From positions 55,874,487 to 55,938,486 of the forward strand of contig OZ021727.1 in NCBI GenBank assembly GCA_963978545.1: DNA of 64,000 nt, written 5' to 3'. Both the position numbers and the translations under genes were made by a program. The DNA is from Linyphia triangularis. Taxonomy: Eukaryota; Arthropoda; Arachnida; Araneae; Linyphiidae. The stretch's first letter is position 1, and every line of letters starts with the position of its first letter. The notes under the pieces were generated by a model that did not search any database, was not told where the DNA came from, and worked only from the letters and a program-made list of their open reading frames with translations. Positions 1 through 13,081 of this stretch are shown here, piece after piece.

Positions 1-225
1 ATTGTGACCGAATGGGAAGTAGGACATTCGAATATCCCTCGTTTGGAACGTTTAATCCCTTTTCGACCCCCTAAAATGGGTTAATTACTATCGGAATAGC
101 TTACTTTTTCTATGTTTACTATTGTTAATATGTGTACCAATTTTCAGAGTTGTGGACATGTGGTAAGTGGGAGAATAAGTGAGTGAGGGCTTTGCCTTTT
201 ATTTTTATATATGTATATATATATA
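1..225. other. Left flank, no gene recognised
   Basis: Ordinary AT-rich sequence ending in a short AT run (about 207-227) into which the following transposon inserted. I see no reading frame, repeat or site that I can support. Confidence 0.6.
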
Positions 226-227
226 TA

Positions 228-253
228 CACTGGTGTCCAAAAGTTAAGCATAA
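228..253 (+). repeat. Left TIR of Tc1-like element
   Basis: First half of the 26-bp perfect inverted repeat; it matches the reverse complement of 1750-1775 base for base. The two sides diverge right after the CATAA at its inner edge. Confidence 0.95.
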
Positions 254-494
254 ATTGTAAAATGCGAAAAACATGGAGTAAATATTCGTAAAATTATTCC
301 TAATTTCTTGAGGATATTAATTGGGTGAAGAAGAAACATTGGGTTTATGCAAAACTTTTCAGTCGACTACGTCCTGCGTGAAACACCTGCGCATGTTGGA
401 ACGCAGAGAAACCGATTCACGCAGCATAGGCAGTTCAGACAATTGCCGAGCAACTGCTGTGCGAAAGAGCGTTGTTAACCATCAAACAAGGTGA

Positions 495-1529
495 ATGATG
501 GCACAAAGAGGCCAATTGGACATGTTTGGGAAAGGAAGAATTGTTGGAATGCTGGAATCCGGACGATCACAAATCGAAGTGTCTCGAATTCTGAATGTGA
601 ACCAGTCTGTGATCTCAAGACTGTGGCAGAGATTTCAAAGAACGGGAGATGTTACCCGACGACCAGTATCAGGTCGACCAAGAGTCACAACCCCTCGCCA
701 AGACCGATATCTAGTAATAAGTGCGTGACGTCAGAGGGGCAGTACTGCCAGATCACTGGGTTCGGTGCTCACAGTCGCCACAGGAATATGAATTTCGAGA
801 CAAACTGTTTACAGGAGACTCAATCATGCTGGCCTGTATGCCAGAAGACCAGCAGTTTGCATTCCCCTCACGTCTTCTCAGAAACGCGCTCGTTTGAACT
901 GGAGTTTGAAACATCAACATTGGAGTGTGGGAGAGTGGGCCAATGTGATGTTCAGTGACGAGTCCCGGTTTAGTCTGAGTAGTGATTCTCGTCGGGTAAC
1001 GATATGGAGAGAACATGGAACACGTTTTGAACCAAGAAACATATCAGAAAGACATCATTTTCCATCAAGGGGAGTAATGGTATGGGCAGGCATCATGATG
1101 GACGGCCGCACAGACCTCCATTTCTTTGATATGGGGTCTGTGACTGGTCAGAGATACAGAGACGAAGTTCTTGAGCCTTATGTTTGCTTGTTTCCAGGTG
1201 CTGTCGGTCCTAACTTCATATTCATGGATGATAATGGGTCATGTCACCGAGCGGTGCTGGTTGATAACTTCCTTGAAACGGAAAACATCCAGCGCATGTC
1301 GTGGCCTGCCAACTCCCCTGATTTAAATCCTATCGAGCATGTATGGGATATGCTCGGGAGACAAATTGCAGCCCTTTCGCACCCACCAAGCTCCGTTACA
1401 GAACTGAAGAGAACTCTCCAATAAGCTTGGAACTATTTGGAACCACAACTCATTCATCATCTCATAGCAAGTATGGAAAATCGCTGTGCAGCATGCCTAG
1501 CTGTCAGAGGTGACCATACGCCTTATTAA
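495..1529 (+). pseudogene. Tc1-like transposase, three in-frame stops
   Basis: Cut-and-paste transposase that would bind the element's TIRs and catalyse excision and TA-targeted insertion in the nucleus. One frame runs from the ATG at 495 to TAA at 1527-1529, about 344 residues, the usual Tc1 length. Residues 1-75 form the paired-type helix-turn-helix region with a GRPR linker. The catalytic part shows FSDES (first Asp), FMDDNGS (second Asp) and SPDLNPIEHVW (Glu), with 34 residues between the second Asp and the Glu, i.e. DD34E. The frame is interrupted by TGA at 726-728, TGA at 789-791 and TAA at 1422-1424; translation in the same frame continues sensibly past each one, so these are point mutations rather than frameshifts. 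The first TGA is followed by CGT and could be a decayed CGA. Confidence 0.9.
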
Positions 1530-1749
1530 ACTGCAGCATCAGTATTTTATTTAATGTTTTCTTTCATTTTTTCTTTAAAGTGTGATCCCTTGCTCTTCTC
1601 AGTTTCTTTCAAACTGCTACTTTGGATAATAAAATTAATTATTATCGTTCTTTTGATTTGCTTCCTTATTTTATAACCATTTTACACTCGCATATCACGT
1701 TTCCCGCCATTCTGATGAACAGTTCCTTTTTTATTCACATAATAATCAA

Positions 1750-1775
1750 TTATGCTTAACTTTTGGACACCAGTG
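1750..1775 (-). repeat. Right TIR of Tc1-like element
   Basis: Reverse complement of 228-253, ending in GGACACCAGTG directly before the TA target duplication. Confidence 0.95.
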
Positions 1776-4779
<3,004 letters not shown>

Positions 4780-4869
4780 GGGGAGACTTGTATAACTAGG
4801 GCCGCGTTTTTTCAATGCACAAAAAATGAGCCACTGAGCCGTTTCAAAATATGAAACTTATATGCATAC

Positions 4870-5606
4870 TGCCGTAAGGCCCATGGCCTATTAGATCGTA
4901 TAGTGAAATACAAAGGAAATGCATGCAACTAGCAAAGAACCACAGAGATGTGCTCGATAGATAACGCAACCATTTATTAATACAATGCAAAACATTAAGA
5001 AATAAGCAAGCAATTTAAGCATACAATTAAATAGTTATTTAACTTCCTCAAAACCTAGCACAAAGCCGGTTGAAATCCTAATAAAAGTAAATATCTGGCC
5101 GAGGGTAAGTAAGGAAAGTGTAAAAGACTCACAGTTTGCTGTCTGGGCTAGGGATACCTCTGTCAGGGACGCACATCGTCAGGGGCGTATATCGGCTTGT
5201 CAGCGGACAGTATCAGAATTACCTCCGATCCTTTCTCCGGTCTCCTTCGTCTTTTTGGTTTGTCACCGTTAGTCCACCTTAACATCCAGCCACCATCCTG
5301 CTCACTTCTCATCATCCCTTCTCTTCTCCCTTCTCTCCTGACCCGTGCTTTTCATCCCCCCTAACAAGGGCAGCTCCCCCCTACCAAAAGCCCTCTCATT
5401 TGCTGTGAGTCCAGCGACGTGTGAGTCCTACATTGGTGCATTTCCCCAACAAACAGATATTGGTTAACTTGAAGCGTGAGAAAAATCCGCCTCCTTGATT
5501 TAGAAAAATGTGTAACATACACAAATAATTGAAGGGGATGTGTAGAGTTTGCCTAATGCAAAAACCCCTTAGAGTTTATGAAATAAATGTCATATACATT
5601 ATGACA
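4870..5606 (-). repeat. Gypsy-1 3' LTR
   Basis: 737 bp, TGCCGTAAGG at the left edge and ATTATGACA at the right edge as read on the plus strand. It matches 13082-13818 in length and, as far as I can read, in every base. In element sense it follows the polypurine tract at 5607-5621. Confidence 0.95.
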
Positions 5607-5621
5607 TCACTCCCCTCCTTT
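5607..5621 (-). other. Gypsy-1 polypurine tract
   Basis: On the minus strand this reads AAAGGAGGGGAGTGA directly before the 3' LTR, the expected primer for plus-strand DNA synthesis. Confidence 0.88.
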
Positions 5622-7831
5622 CAATTTTTAAAAATTACCAGAAGGAGCGGGTTGAACAAAATCAGAGATTTAAAAAAAATTTAAAACTTCACCAATAATA
5701 CCCTCGGCCTGTAAATAAAAGATAGTTAAATAAAATAATGCAGTTCAAATCATATAATAATTCAATAACATGTTATAATTCCTGAAAAAGAAAAAGTTTA
5801 TATTGCAGTGGCAAATGAGTGAACTGTCCATGTTATAGTCTCCAATAATAAACACAATTATGTAGCTATCAAAGTCAAGCTTTTCAGTCTTTGAGAATGA
5901 AAGTTCTGTAACGTAAGCATAGTCTCTTGCGTTAACACTTAATTGACAGTTTTTGTTCTTAATTACAAAGTTCTTAGCTTGTAAAATGTTAATTAATACT
6001 CAAGAAGTTCAGTATGGATTTTCGATATGATAAATGGGATAATCCCTCTTTGAAAATCAGTGTTCCGGTTGAAACCACACCAGTTAACTTACGGCTGTGA
6101 ATGTCACGTGTGTTTGTTGACAAACGCAGCATCACGTTCAATGTTTGGTCAGTGTGAAGCCAGGGTCCTCCCATCTGCTCAGCATATGAATGTCACAGTG
6201 TTCCATTCTTGTTTGGCATTGGCACTGCATTCTACATGCAGAAGAACAACTTTCCTCGTCTTGCTTCCGAAAATAGGCTCCTCCTTTTCAATTCGGCGAA
6301 ATGTAATAGTGGCTTGTTGTTTTGGCTCTACAAGAAAAGACTCCTCCCTTTGTCGACAGTGAAGTGTAGTGGTGACTTGTTGTACCGGAATTTGAGTAGG
6401 CTCCTCCTTTACATAAACTTTCCATACGGTTGAATCGGGTTACCATGGAAACTAAGTTGCGGCTTTCCTCCCTCTCAGCGGACACCAAGAAATCAGCGTG
6501 ATGAAATATCGTTACGGGCGTGACTTCGTTTTGATATACCAGTCGGATTCATGTTGATGATAATCGTTGACAACTTGCTTCTTACAATCTTTAGAACCAT
6601 CGTCTGCTGAAACATCTCTCCTAGAAATCTCCCTTCGTTGCTCTAAGGGCCCGTCCTGCAATTGTATTTTCTTTCTGGATTTCAGCCAAGACTCCCGCTC
6701 GTCCCACACTTGTAAAACTCCAAATTGCGGCTTGATTCCGTCCAGCAGACCTTAGTCGCCATCTGAAGCTTTGTTTTGGAATCCAAAAAATTGCGCACTT
6801 TTCATTCATCCATTGGTGTTTTGGCGAACAGGAGACAGTCAGGTTTTTTTGCCCCTGCAAGAAATTCACACAATCCCAAGCCAAACCCAAAATCGACCAG
6901 ATACAAAAAAAATTAATAGAATTTAACTCAACCAATTTAACTCAACTTAAAATGTCAACTACCAAAGTAAAAAATTCAATTTTAATGCAAAAATTCACGT
7001 GTTTCAGTTTTCTCAAATCTCTTATACCATATAAAATGTGGGTATAAGCAAAACCGTCCCTGTCAAACAAGCTTCCAATCTGCAAGTCTCTTAACTTCCA
7101 AAAATAATTCAACTCCCATTAAATAAAATAAAACCTTTAAGCCATGTCAAACTTCCAATCTTAGAGCCCCTACTAACCCGAATGCAACAAATCACTGAAA
7201 TTTCCTATCAACTTTTCCTTTATAAAACAAACCCATTACTTCGTTACAAAAGTAGAACATTGATTAAACCTCAAATGCCCCTTTAATTAAAATATCACCA
7301 TCCCTAATTGTATTCTCAATAGATCTCAATACATGAATGTCAACATCATTCCACAGTCCCAAACAACACTCTGCTTTGCATCAACCGAAAAAATAAACTA
7401 AAGTACACTCTTTCTGTACCGAAATATTTTCGTTTCCAGAACCAACCAACAGAATAAGAAAAAAAAAAAACACCCGCGACCTTTCTCTTCAATTTAGCAA
7501 GCCACTGAGCCTGAAATCACGTGACACCACACAGCACATCGTTCCGGTTTTGTAAGGGGAGAAAAGAGTGGGGCTTGCTTTCATTGTGAAAGACCCCTTT
7601 CTTAAACTGGTTTGAACAAGCTTCCCTCCATGAGAATCCCCCATTTGCATCTCTAGTGCCACCAAAATTTATGACCGCCACCTGTAAACTTGGACGCCTG
7701 TGAGCTTATCTTGACCGTGTCATTGTCCAACAAAAGAGAAACTCTCAGTTTGACCTTAATGTTCTTTTCCCATCAGAGCCCCCTCTCGCTTCCATGGCCC
7801 TGCCCTATTCCTTCTATTGTATCGTGCATTT
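5622..7831 (-). other. Gypsy-1 non-coding tail between pol and 3' LTR
   Basis: 2.2 kb where an env gene would sit in an errantivirus. The longest frames are about 100 codons and none has a signal peptide, fusion peptide or membrane anchor. Because the LTRs are identical this copy has had no time to decay, so the parent most likely lacked env too. It contains a purine-rich repeat around 6276-6411. Confidence 0.7.
6276..6411 (-). repeat. Degenerate ~60-bp repeat with PPT-like tracts
   Basis: CTCCTCC-type pyrimidine tracts at 6278, 6341 and 6401 on the plus strand are spaced 63 and 60 bp apart, with weaker similarity between them (GTAATAGTGGCTTGTTGT versus GTGTAGTGGTGACTTGTTGT). On the element's sense strand each tract reads AAAGGAGGAG or similar, close to the real polypurine tract. 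Confidence 0.55.
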
Positions 7832-10800
7832 TTATTGCCTTTCTCGAAAGTCATATCGTGGCAAATTCACACGGTCCGTTTCCAAAAACTTTTCCAATCT
7901 GTCGTCAGCGAGTTTAAGTAAACTGATGTGCATTTTTTTGACAACGGTGGGATCTTCAATTAATTGAATAACCATTAGATTGTTAGATAGTTTGTCTTTT
8001 ATTCGGTATGGTCCTTCAAAACCCTTAGAAAAAATACCTTGCTTCTTGGCATAAACAGTGTGCCCAATACTTAAATTTCTTTGGACGGATTTTTTTAAAG
8101 CCAAATCAGATTGTCTTATCTGTGCTTTCCTCATATTTTGAGTTGCCTGAGACTTAATTTCCCTCATTCTCTGCAAAGATTTATGAACAAAATTATCGTA
8201 ACCTAATTTATATATGGGATCCGTATCATTTTCCGTTAGATTTTCACAAATCGGAGCTAATTTTCTACCAAAAAACAACAAACTTGGAGTATAAGAAGTG
8301 GAAGAATGAATACTATTGTTATAAAAACTCTTATGAATGTTGAGTGCAAATTGTAAATCCCTACTAACATCTGAAAGAGCATAAATAGAATTTTTTAATT
8401 CCAAATTAAAAGATTCAGATTTACCGTTGAGAAATGGATGAAAGGCAGGCACATGCAAGAGTTTAATCCCCAATTGCCGTACAATTTCGTGAAAAGCCTT
8501 AGAAACATACGCTGAACCCTGATCAGAATAAATTATCTTTGGAACCCCAAAATTTGATATGTACTCAAAAAAACATTTGGACACCTCCTCTGCTGTGATT
8601 TTGTTTAACTTATACAACTCGATATGTCTAGAATAGTTGCATATAATAGTCAAAACATATAGACCACTCGGCAATGGGCCAATAATGTCCGTTGAAAGAG
8701 AAATGCCGACCCCTTCTGGTATTTTAGCCAAACCACTAGGAATGACCCTCTGAAAATTTCGTTTCAAACTACAACACTTGTGGCATGACTTAATAAAATT
8801 TTTTACGTCGTTATACAAGGCTTTCCATTGGAATTTATCCCTTAAAAACTCGAATGTTTTAGAAATGCCAAAATGAGAAAAGTGGTAATGCTTCAACGCC
8901 ACGATATGTAATGAAGTTGGTAAGACTATGTTGATAATTTTATTCCCCTTTAAAATTCTGTTAAATTTTAACAAACCTGATTCACTATGTACAAAATAAT
9001 TTTTGTATTTATTTTTAAGACGTACATCTTGACCATTCAAAATGTCTTTAATTCTTGTAATATCCTCATCAATCAACTGTTTATCCAATATATTTTGTTC
9101 ACTTAATTCGTGTATGGATTGTGTATGGTTGATCGCACCTCCATTTTCCAACCACGAGTGTGCCCCGGCGGCCCGCTCTTGGCTTCCAGCCTGTAATTGG
9201 TTCAAGTAGGATTCTTTTTCCAACCGTTTTGGGGAGACCTCCTGACCTGAAACCACGCGATTCGGGTCAGCGGGAAAATTTTGTTGCTCTATGCCCAACT
9301 CAATCGTCGACTGCTCGGCCCTGTCTTCTTCCCCCTTACTGGTACCATTAGTATCGCTAAGAAATGCCTCTCCAGAGGCAAGAATTCTCTTAATGCTATC
9401 CGTATCGTCATCTAATGAAATCTTAATGTGTTTCTCTTCCACGGCTCTTGATAAGAAGTCCGGCAAAAAATTCTCAGTTCCCGGAATATATTTAACTTCG
9501 AAATTGTACATAGAGAGCTCCCGTAAAATTTTGGAAATCGCGTGAGAGTTGTTTTTTAATTTGGAATAAAATTGCAGTGGTTTGTGATCGGTCAAAACAA
9601 CAAATTCATTGCCAAATAAATAGCTATGGAAATATAGGATCGCTTTGTAGATCGCTAGTAACTCCAAATGGATAGCCGGAAAATTCGATTCAACATTTGT
9701 GTTTTTCTTCGAGAAATACGCCACTGGACATAACTTGTCATTATGCAACTGGTTTAGTGTAGCTGCGATAGCCACTTTGCTTGCGTCGGTATTTAGAAAA
9801 AATTGCTTTTTTAAGTCAATTTGCCTTAGGAAAGGTTTACAAAAGAATTGCCTTTGTAATCCTTGAAACGCCTCTTCGTGTCTGTCAGTCCAAATGAATT
9901 TTACGTTTTTTTTTGTTAGTTCTTCAAGTATTGCAGTGTACTCTGCGTATTTTTGAATGTGTTCCCTATAAAAATTGGTTAGCCCATTAAATCTCCTGAG
10001 TTGCCTCAAATTAGTTGGAGACGGGAATTCGAGGATCTTTTCAGTATTTTGTACCGTAGGTGATATGCCTTGCTGAGAAATCTCGAATCCAAGATAAGTG
10101 ATTTTCTCTTTGAAGAAATCACATTTCGTTGCTTTAAGAGTGAGATTGTGTTTTTTCAGCCTTTCAAATACCAGCGTGATTTTCTGCACCATTTCTTCAA
10201 ACGTCATAGATGGTATTACTACATCATCAATATACCATCTCACTCCAATTTCATCTAAACCCTGTAGTACTTCATCCATTAAATTCTGGAAAATGGATGA
10301 CGATGAAACAAGTCCGAACGGTAAACGCAAAAACTTGAATGTCCCTGCCTCACATGAAAATCCCACTTTATCACTATGTTCCGCGAAATCCGTTTGGGTA
10401 AACGCGAAACCTAGATCTAAAATTGTCAAGTATTTATATCCACTGAGTGAAACGACAAGATCTTTGATATGTGGCAAAATTTGTGTTGTTTTCTCAACTC
10501 CAGCGTTTAATAATCGCAGATCGAGGCACATGCGGAAATCGAAATTTTTGCTGTCCTTGCCCATGCTCTTTTTTTTAACTAACAACAGCGGCGCTAAGAA
10601 ATTGGTATTGGAGCGTGCAATAATTTCTGCATCCAAAAGCGCCTGAATGTGTTTTTTTGCCTCGTCTCTAAGGATATGGGGAATCGGGTAAGGCTTACAA
10701 GCAACGGCCGAGTCATGTTTCAATTTCAATTGTGGTTTGACAGCGTCACAATGCCCCAAGGATTTCATAGATTTAGAAAAAACCATATAATAGTTTTCCA

Positions 10801-11680
10801 GAATTTTGCTAACTTCCAAATATTGTGATTCACTTAAATGGGTCAATTTGAAGTCATTCAAAGAAAATTCTTGTTTTCTTAGTTCCTTAATTTCAGATGT
10901 AGCTTGTATTAAATTAATTTGATTCTCCCTATTCTCAAAATTTAAAACCTCTTTAGCCATTACAAAATCACTTTCCACTTTACCCAAAATCATGTGTTTG
11001 TTTATGTGCAAAATTTGATCTGAATTGTTTTTAATGATAGTAGAAAAGGAGTTATTTTTAACAACATTAATTGAAGCCCCCATTTCCAAATCTTCTATAA
11101 TGTCAATTGGAGTAAACACGACCTCCAAATTGTCTTCCAATATTTGTCTTTTGACCTTAAGTTGAACGATCGTAGTCTCTAATGGGTCGAGTACCACTTT
11201 TCGTGATAGTTGTACTACATTGCATTCCCTATCATAAAACTTGGGGTCATGGTTTGCTTTTAAGAACTCGACCGAAGAGCCATCAAGAAAGTCCAGTTTA
11301 CCCTCACGTAGATTCAGATTAATTTTATTTTCCTTGAAAAAACTTATGCCCAAAATTGCATCAAAATCCTGAGAAATATTTTCTCGTGTAATGAAAAATG
11401 TGTCCCTTAACATTTTGTTTCCCAATTTAATTGAGATCTCAGCGCAATTGGTGTAAAAGAGAGTAGAACCCGTGATAGTCTTAATAACTACCCTAGAGGC
11501 CAAATGTTTAATCCTATCATAACCCTTCAGTTTTGCGTAAATATTTCCAGATAGCACATTCAAATTTGCCCCCGTGTCAGCCAAAGCCTTGACATTAATG
11601 TTTCCAATTTTCATATTAACAGTCGGTAATTTTAAGTTCTGTGCCCCCGAGGAATCCGAATCCAAAACATTAAAGACCAC
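7832..11680 (-). CDS. pol: Gypsy-1 Pol polyprotein (PR-RT-RH-IN)
   Basis: Enzymes for copying and inserting the element. From the GTG codon at 11680 there are 1,282 residues, but no start codon is needed: the open frame continues upstream to the frameshift site at 11761. Domains in order: aspartic protease with ADTGAN near residue 33; reverse transcriptase with LDLGFAF, LPFGL and YIDDV near residue 481; RNase H with NTDASK near 628 and TDHKP near 698; integrase with an H/C zinc region from about 930 and the catalytic triad in TDIIGP (about 996), YSDQGS (about 1051) and KSESF (about 1087), 35 residues between the last two; and a GPY/F-type module (GFEGPYRI) near the end. All catalytic residues I could check are present and there is no stop or frameshift. 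Confidence 0.95.
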   Translation of the reverse strand: MVFNVLDSDSSGAQNLKLPTVNMKIGNINVKALADTGANLNVLSGNIYAKLKGYDRIKHLASRVVIKTITGSTLFYTNCAEISIKLGNKMLRDTFFITRENISQDFDAILGISFFKENKINLNLREGKLDFLDGSSVEFLKANHDPKFYDRECNVVQLSRKVVLDPLETTIVQLKVKRQILEDNLEVVFTPIDIIEDLEMGASINVVKNNSFSTIIKNNSDQILHINKHMILGKVESDFVMAKEVLNFENRENQINLIQATSEIKELRKQEFSLNDFKLTHLSESQYLEVSKILENYYMVFSKSMKSLGHCDAVKPQLKLKHDSAVACKPYPIPHILRDEAKKHIQALLDAEIIARSNTNFLAPLLLVKKKSMGKDSKNFDFRMCLDLRLLNAGVEKTTQILPHIKDLVVSLSGYKYLTILDLGFAFTQTDFAEHSDKVGFSCEAGTFKFLRLPFGLVSSSSIFQNLMDEVLQGLDEIGVRWYIDDVVIPSMTFEEMVQKITLVFERLKKHNLTLKATKCDFFKEKITYLGFEISQQGISPTVQNTEKILEFPSPTNLRQLRRFNGLTNFYREHIQKYAEYTAILEELTKKNVKFIWTDRHEEAFQGLQRQFFCKPFLRQIDLKKQFFLNTDASKVAIAATLNQLHNDKLCPVAYFSKKNTNVESNFPAIHLELLAIYKAILYFHSYLFGNEFVVLTDHKPLQFYSKLKNNSHAISKILRELSMYNFEVKYIPGTENFLPDFLSRAVEEKHIKISLDDDTDSIKRILASGEAFLSDTNGTSKGEEDRAEQSTIELGIEQQNFPADPNRVVSGQEVSPKRLEKESYLNQLQAGSQERAAGAHSWLENGGAINHTQSIHELSEQNILDKQLIDEDITRIKDILNGQDVRLKNKYKNYFVHSESGLLKFNRILKGNKIINIVLPTSLHIVALKHYHFSHFGISKTFEFLRDKFQWKALYNDVKNFIKSCHKCCSLKRNFQRVIPSGLAKIPEGVGISLSTDIIGPLPSGLYVLTIICNYSRHIELYKLNKITAEEVSKCFFEYISNFGVPKIIYSDQGSAYVSKAFHEIVRQLGIKLLHVPAFHPFLNGKSESFNLELKNSIYALSDVSRDLQFALNIHKSFYNNSIHSSTSYTPSLLFFGRKLAPICENLTENDTDPIYKLGYDNFVHKSLQRMREIKSQATQNMRKAQIRQSDLALKKSVQRNLSIGHTVYAKKQGIFSKGFEGPYRIKDKLSNNLMVIQLIEDPTVVKKMHISLLKLADDRLEKFLETDRVNLPRYDFRERQ

Positions 11681-11727
11681 TTTCGTCTCTCTGGTAGTTG
11701 TGTTATCATCTAAATTTTGACCGTTTG

Positions 11728-12843
11728 TTACGTTTGATAATCCTCCTCTCCTTCCGTTTCTAAAAAATAAGCATTTCTTTGCTGTGGTGCTCTATACTGG
11801 TTTCCATCACGCATATATCTACCTCTTGCCACGTTACCCCTGGGGTTGTTTGGGAAATTTTGGCGTTGTGTGTTGTGGTATTGTCCTCTGTGTGATTGGA
11901 AATTGCCTCTCTGAGTGTGATAATTTCCCCTATGCGGTTGATAATTTCCCCTATGCGGTTGATAATTTCCCCTATGCGGTTGATAATTTCCCCTATGCGG
12001 TTGATAATTTCCCCTTCTTTGGTTGCCAAAATGACTTGCGCCCGTGTATGTTGTTTCCTGATTAGCACTGTGACTATTTTGAACGTTCGGGATTAAATTC
12101 CGAATATTCCCGCAATTTGCGCTAAAATGTGTTCGTTCGCCGCAAAATAAGCACTGGATCGACGGACCACTCGGATTGTTACTACCCAACTGCATTGCAT
12201 TAACCCTTTGAGTTAACTCGTCCATTGAGTCCGCTTGATGTGTGTCTTGAAAACTGGATTGACTGCCCCTTATTGCATGTATTCTTAACCTCGCAACGGT
12301 GTCGATTGCAAGTTGTGCATTCTTCGCTATCTCCACTGCCTCTGAAAAACTTTTAGGGTTCGCCCTTACGACATCTTTTTGGATTTCTGGCAAAAGTGCA
12401 CTTATGAACTTTGAAAGTCTTAATCTGTCAATAATCCGCCTAGTGTTTTCCGAGGTTTCACCTTGTGTTGTCCCCAAATAATTATTAGTGGTGACGATTA
12501 ATCTATGCGCAAAAGTTTTAACGTCTTCGTGTTCCCTCATGACACAGTTAGAGAATTGCATTTGTCCTTCGCTAATTCCCTGTTCATTCTTAAAGAAATC
12601 GGCAATGCTGTTTCTAACTAACTCATAATCCTGTGAGTTTATCAACTCTCGATCTGACATTAAGAACTGAAGAGCATTCCCCTTTAATTTCGATTTTAAA
12701 ATAGTGAGCTTTTCATGTGGAGTCCAGTTTGCAATATCAGCGATTTCCTCAAATTGTTTAAAAAAAAATTCCGTCTCCTGTCGGTCACCCTCAAAATTGG
12801 ATGAAATCAAAGCCAAACCGTTTATTGGATTTGTCCTTTCCAT
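11728..12843 (-). CDS. gag: Gypsy-1 Gag
   Basis: Structural protein of the retrotransposon particle, 371 residues, expected to form capsid and nucleocapsid and package the element's RNA in the cytoplasm. The N-terminal two thirds resemble retrotransposon capsid domains (acidic and helical, with a LPEIQKDV-type stretch). A single zinc knuckle CLFCGERTHFSANC (CX2CX4HX4C) lies at about residues 231-244, followed by an Arg/Gly/Asn/Gln-rich tail with four RGNYQPH repeats, an RGG-like RNA-binding tail. Starts at the ATG at 12843; stop at 11730-11728. pol is read in the -1 frame and overlaps the end of gag; the slippery heptamer is at 11767-11761, eleven codons before the stop. The frame is intact. 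Confidence 0.93.
   Translation of the reverse strand: MERTNPINGLALISSNFEGDRQETEFFFKQFEEIADIANWTPHEKLTILKSKLKGNALQFLMSDRELINSQDYELVRNSIADFFKNEQGISEGQMQFSNCVMREHEDVKTFAHRLIVTTNNYLGTTQGETSENTRRIIDRLRLSKFISALLPEIQKDVVRANPKSFSEAVEIAKNAQLAIDTVARLRIHAIRGSQSSFQDTHQADSMDELTQRVNAMQLGSNNPSGPSIQCLFCGERTHFSANCGNIRNLIPNVQNSHSANQETTYTGASHFGNQRRGNYQPHRGNYQPHRGNYQPHRGNYQPHRGNYHTQRGNFQSHRGQYHNTQRQNFPNNPRGNVARGRYMRDGNQYRAPQQRNAYFLETEGEEDYQT
11761..11767 (-). other. -1 ribosomal frameshift site (U UUU UUA)
   Basis: In the gag frame the codons are TAT TTT TTA GAA, so the minus strand holds the heptamer T TTT TTA in exactly the phase needed for simultaneous slippage (X XXY YYZ). Slipping back one base makes the next codon AGA at 11761-11759, and that frame is open without a stop from there through the whole of pol. 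This is the classic retroviral heptamer type. I found no strong simple hairpin downstream by eye; a weak GAGGA/TCCTC pairing is possible. Confidence 0.8.
11921..12004. repeat. 21-bp tandem repeat inside gag
   Basis: Four perfect 21-bp units starting at 11921, 11942, 11963 and 11984, plus a partial fifth, encoding RGNYQPH on the minus strand. Being a multiple of three, copy changes keep the frame. The repeat lengthens the basic RNA-binding tail of Gag. Confidence 0.95.
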
Positions 12844-13060
12844 GTTTATAACTTTATTTTTTGCCTCACTGTTTTTTTTTCTCGGGTGGTGCTGCAGAGC
12901 CTTGCCTGCCTGCTTCGTGTATTGACACCGCTTGTATTGATCTTTTTCTTCCCTCTATACATTAGCAAAAAAAAAATTATTTCCCTTAGATATTCCTACT
13001 CGAAAAAAAAATAGATGGATCTGTCATCAATCAAACACATCCTGTTTTCAAAGATCGAAA

Positions 13061-13077
13061 TCCTGGTCGCGTAACCA
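13061..13077 (-). other. Gypsy-1 primer-binding site
   Basis: On the minus strand the sequence starts TGGTTACGCGACCAGGA, four bases inside the 5' LTR. The leading TGG pairs with a tRNA CCA end. I could not decide which tRNA matches. About 217 bp of untranslated leader separate it from gag. Confidence 0.75.
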
Positions 13078-13081
13078 AATA

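Larger units (their letters stand above)
228..1775 (+). mobile_element. Tc1-like DNA transposon, full length but inactive
   Basis: The element is bounded by 26-bp inverted repeats that match perfectly (outer bases CACTGGTGTCC) and by TA on both sides (226-227 and 1776-1777), the Tc1/mariner target duplication. It is 1,548 bp, normal for a Tc1 element with one transposase gene, and the gene lies centrally at 495-1529. It sits inside an AT microsatellite that continues on the right for over 100 bp. Ends look usable by a transposase supplied in trans, but its own gene has three stops. Superfamily is assigned from the transposase motifs and the TA duplication. Confidence 0.93.

Noticed and set aside
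5989..6935. Small frames as an env gene of Gypsy-1
   Set aside because: No signal peptide, fusion peptide or membrane anchor, and frames are short in both strands despite the element being young.
9160..10646. Plus-strand frames of up to 182 codons
   Set aside because: Antisense shadows of the Gypsy-1 pol gene with no domain of their own.
11921..12004. Short regular repeats resembling a CRISPR array
   Set aside because: No spacers; the units are contiguous and encode the Gag tail.
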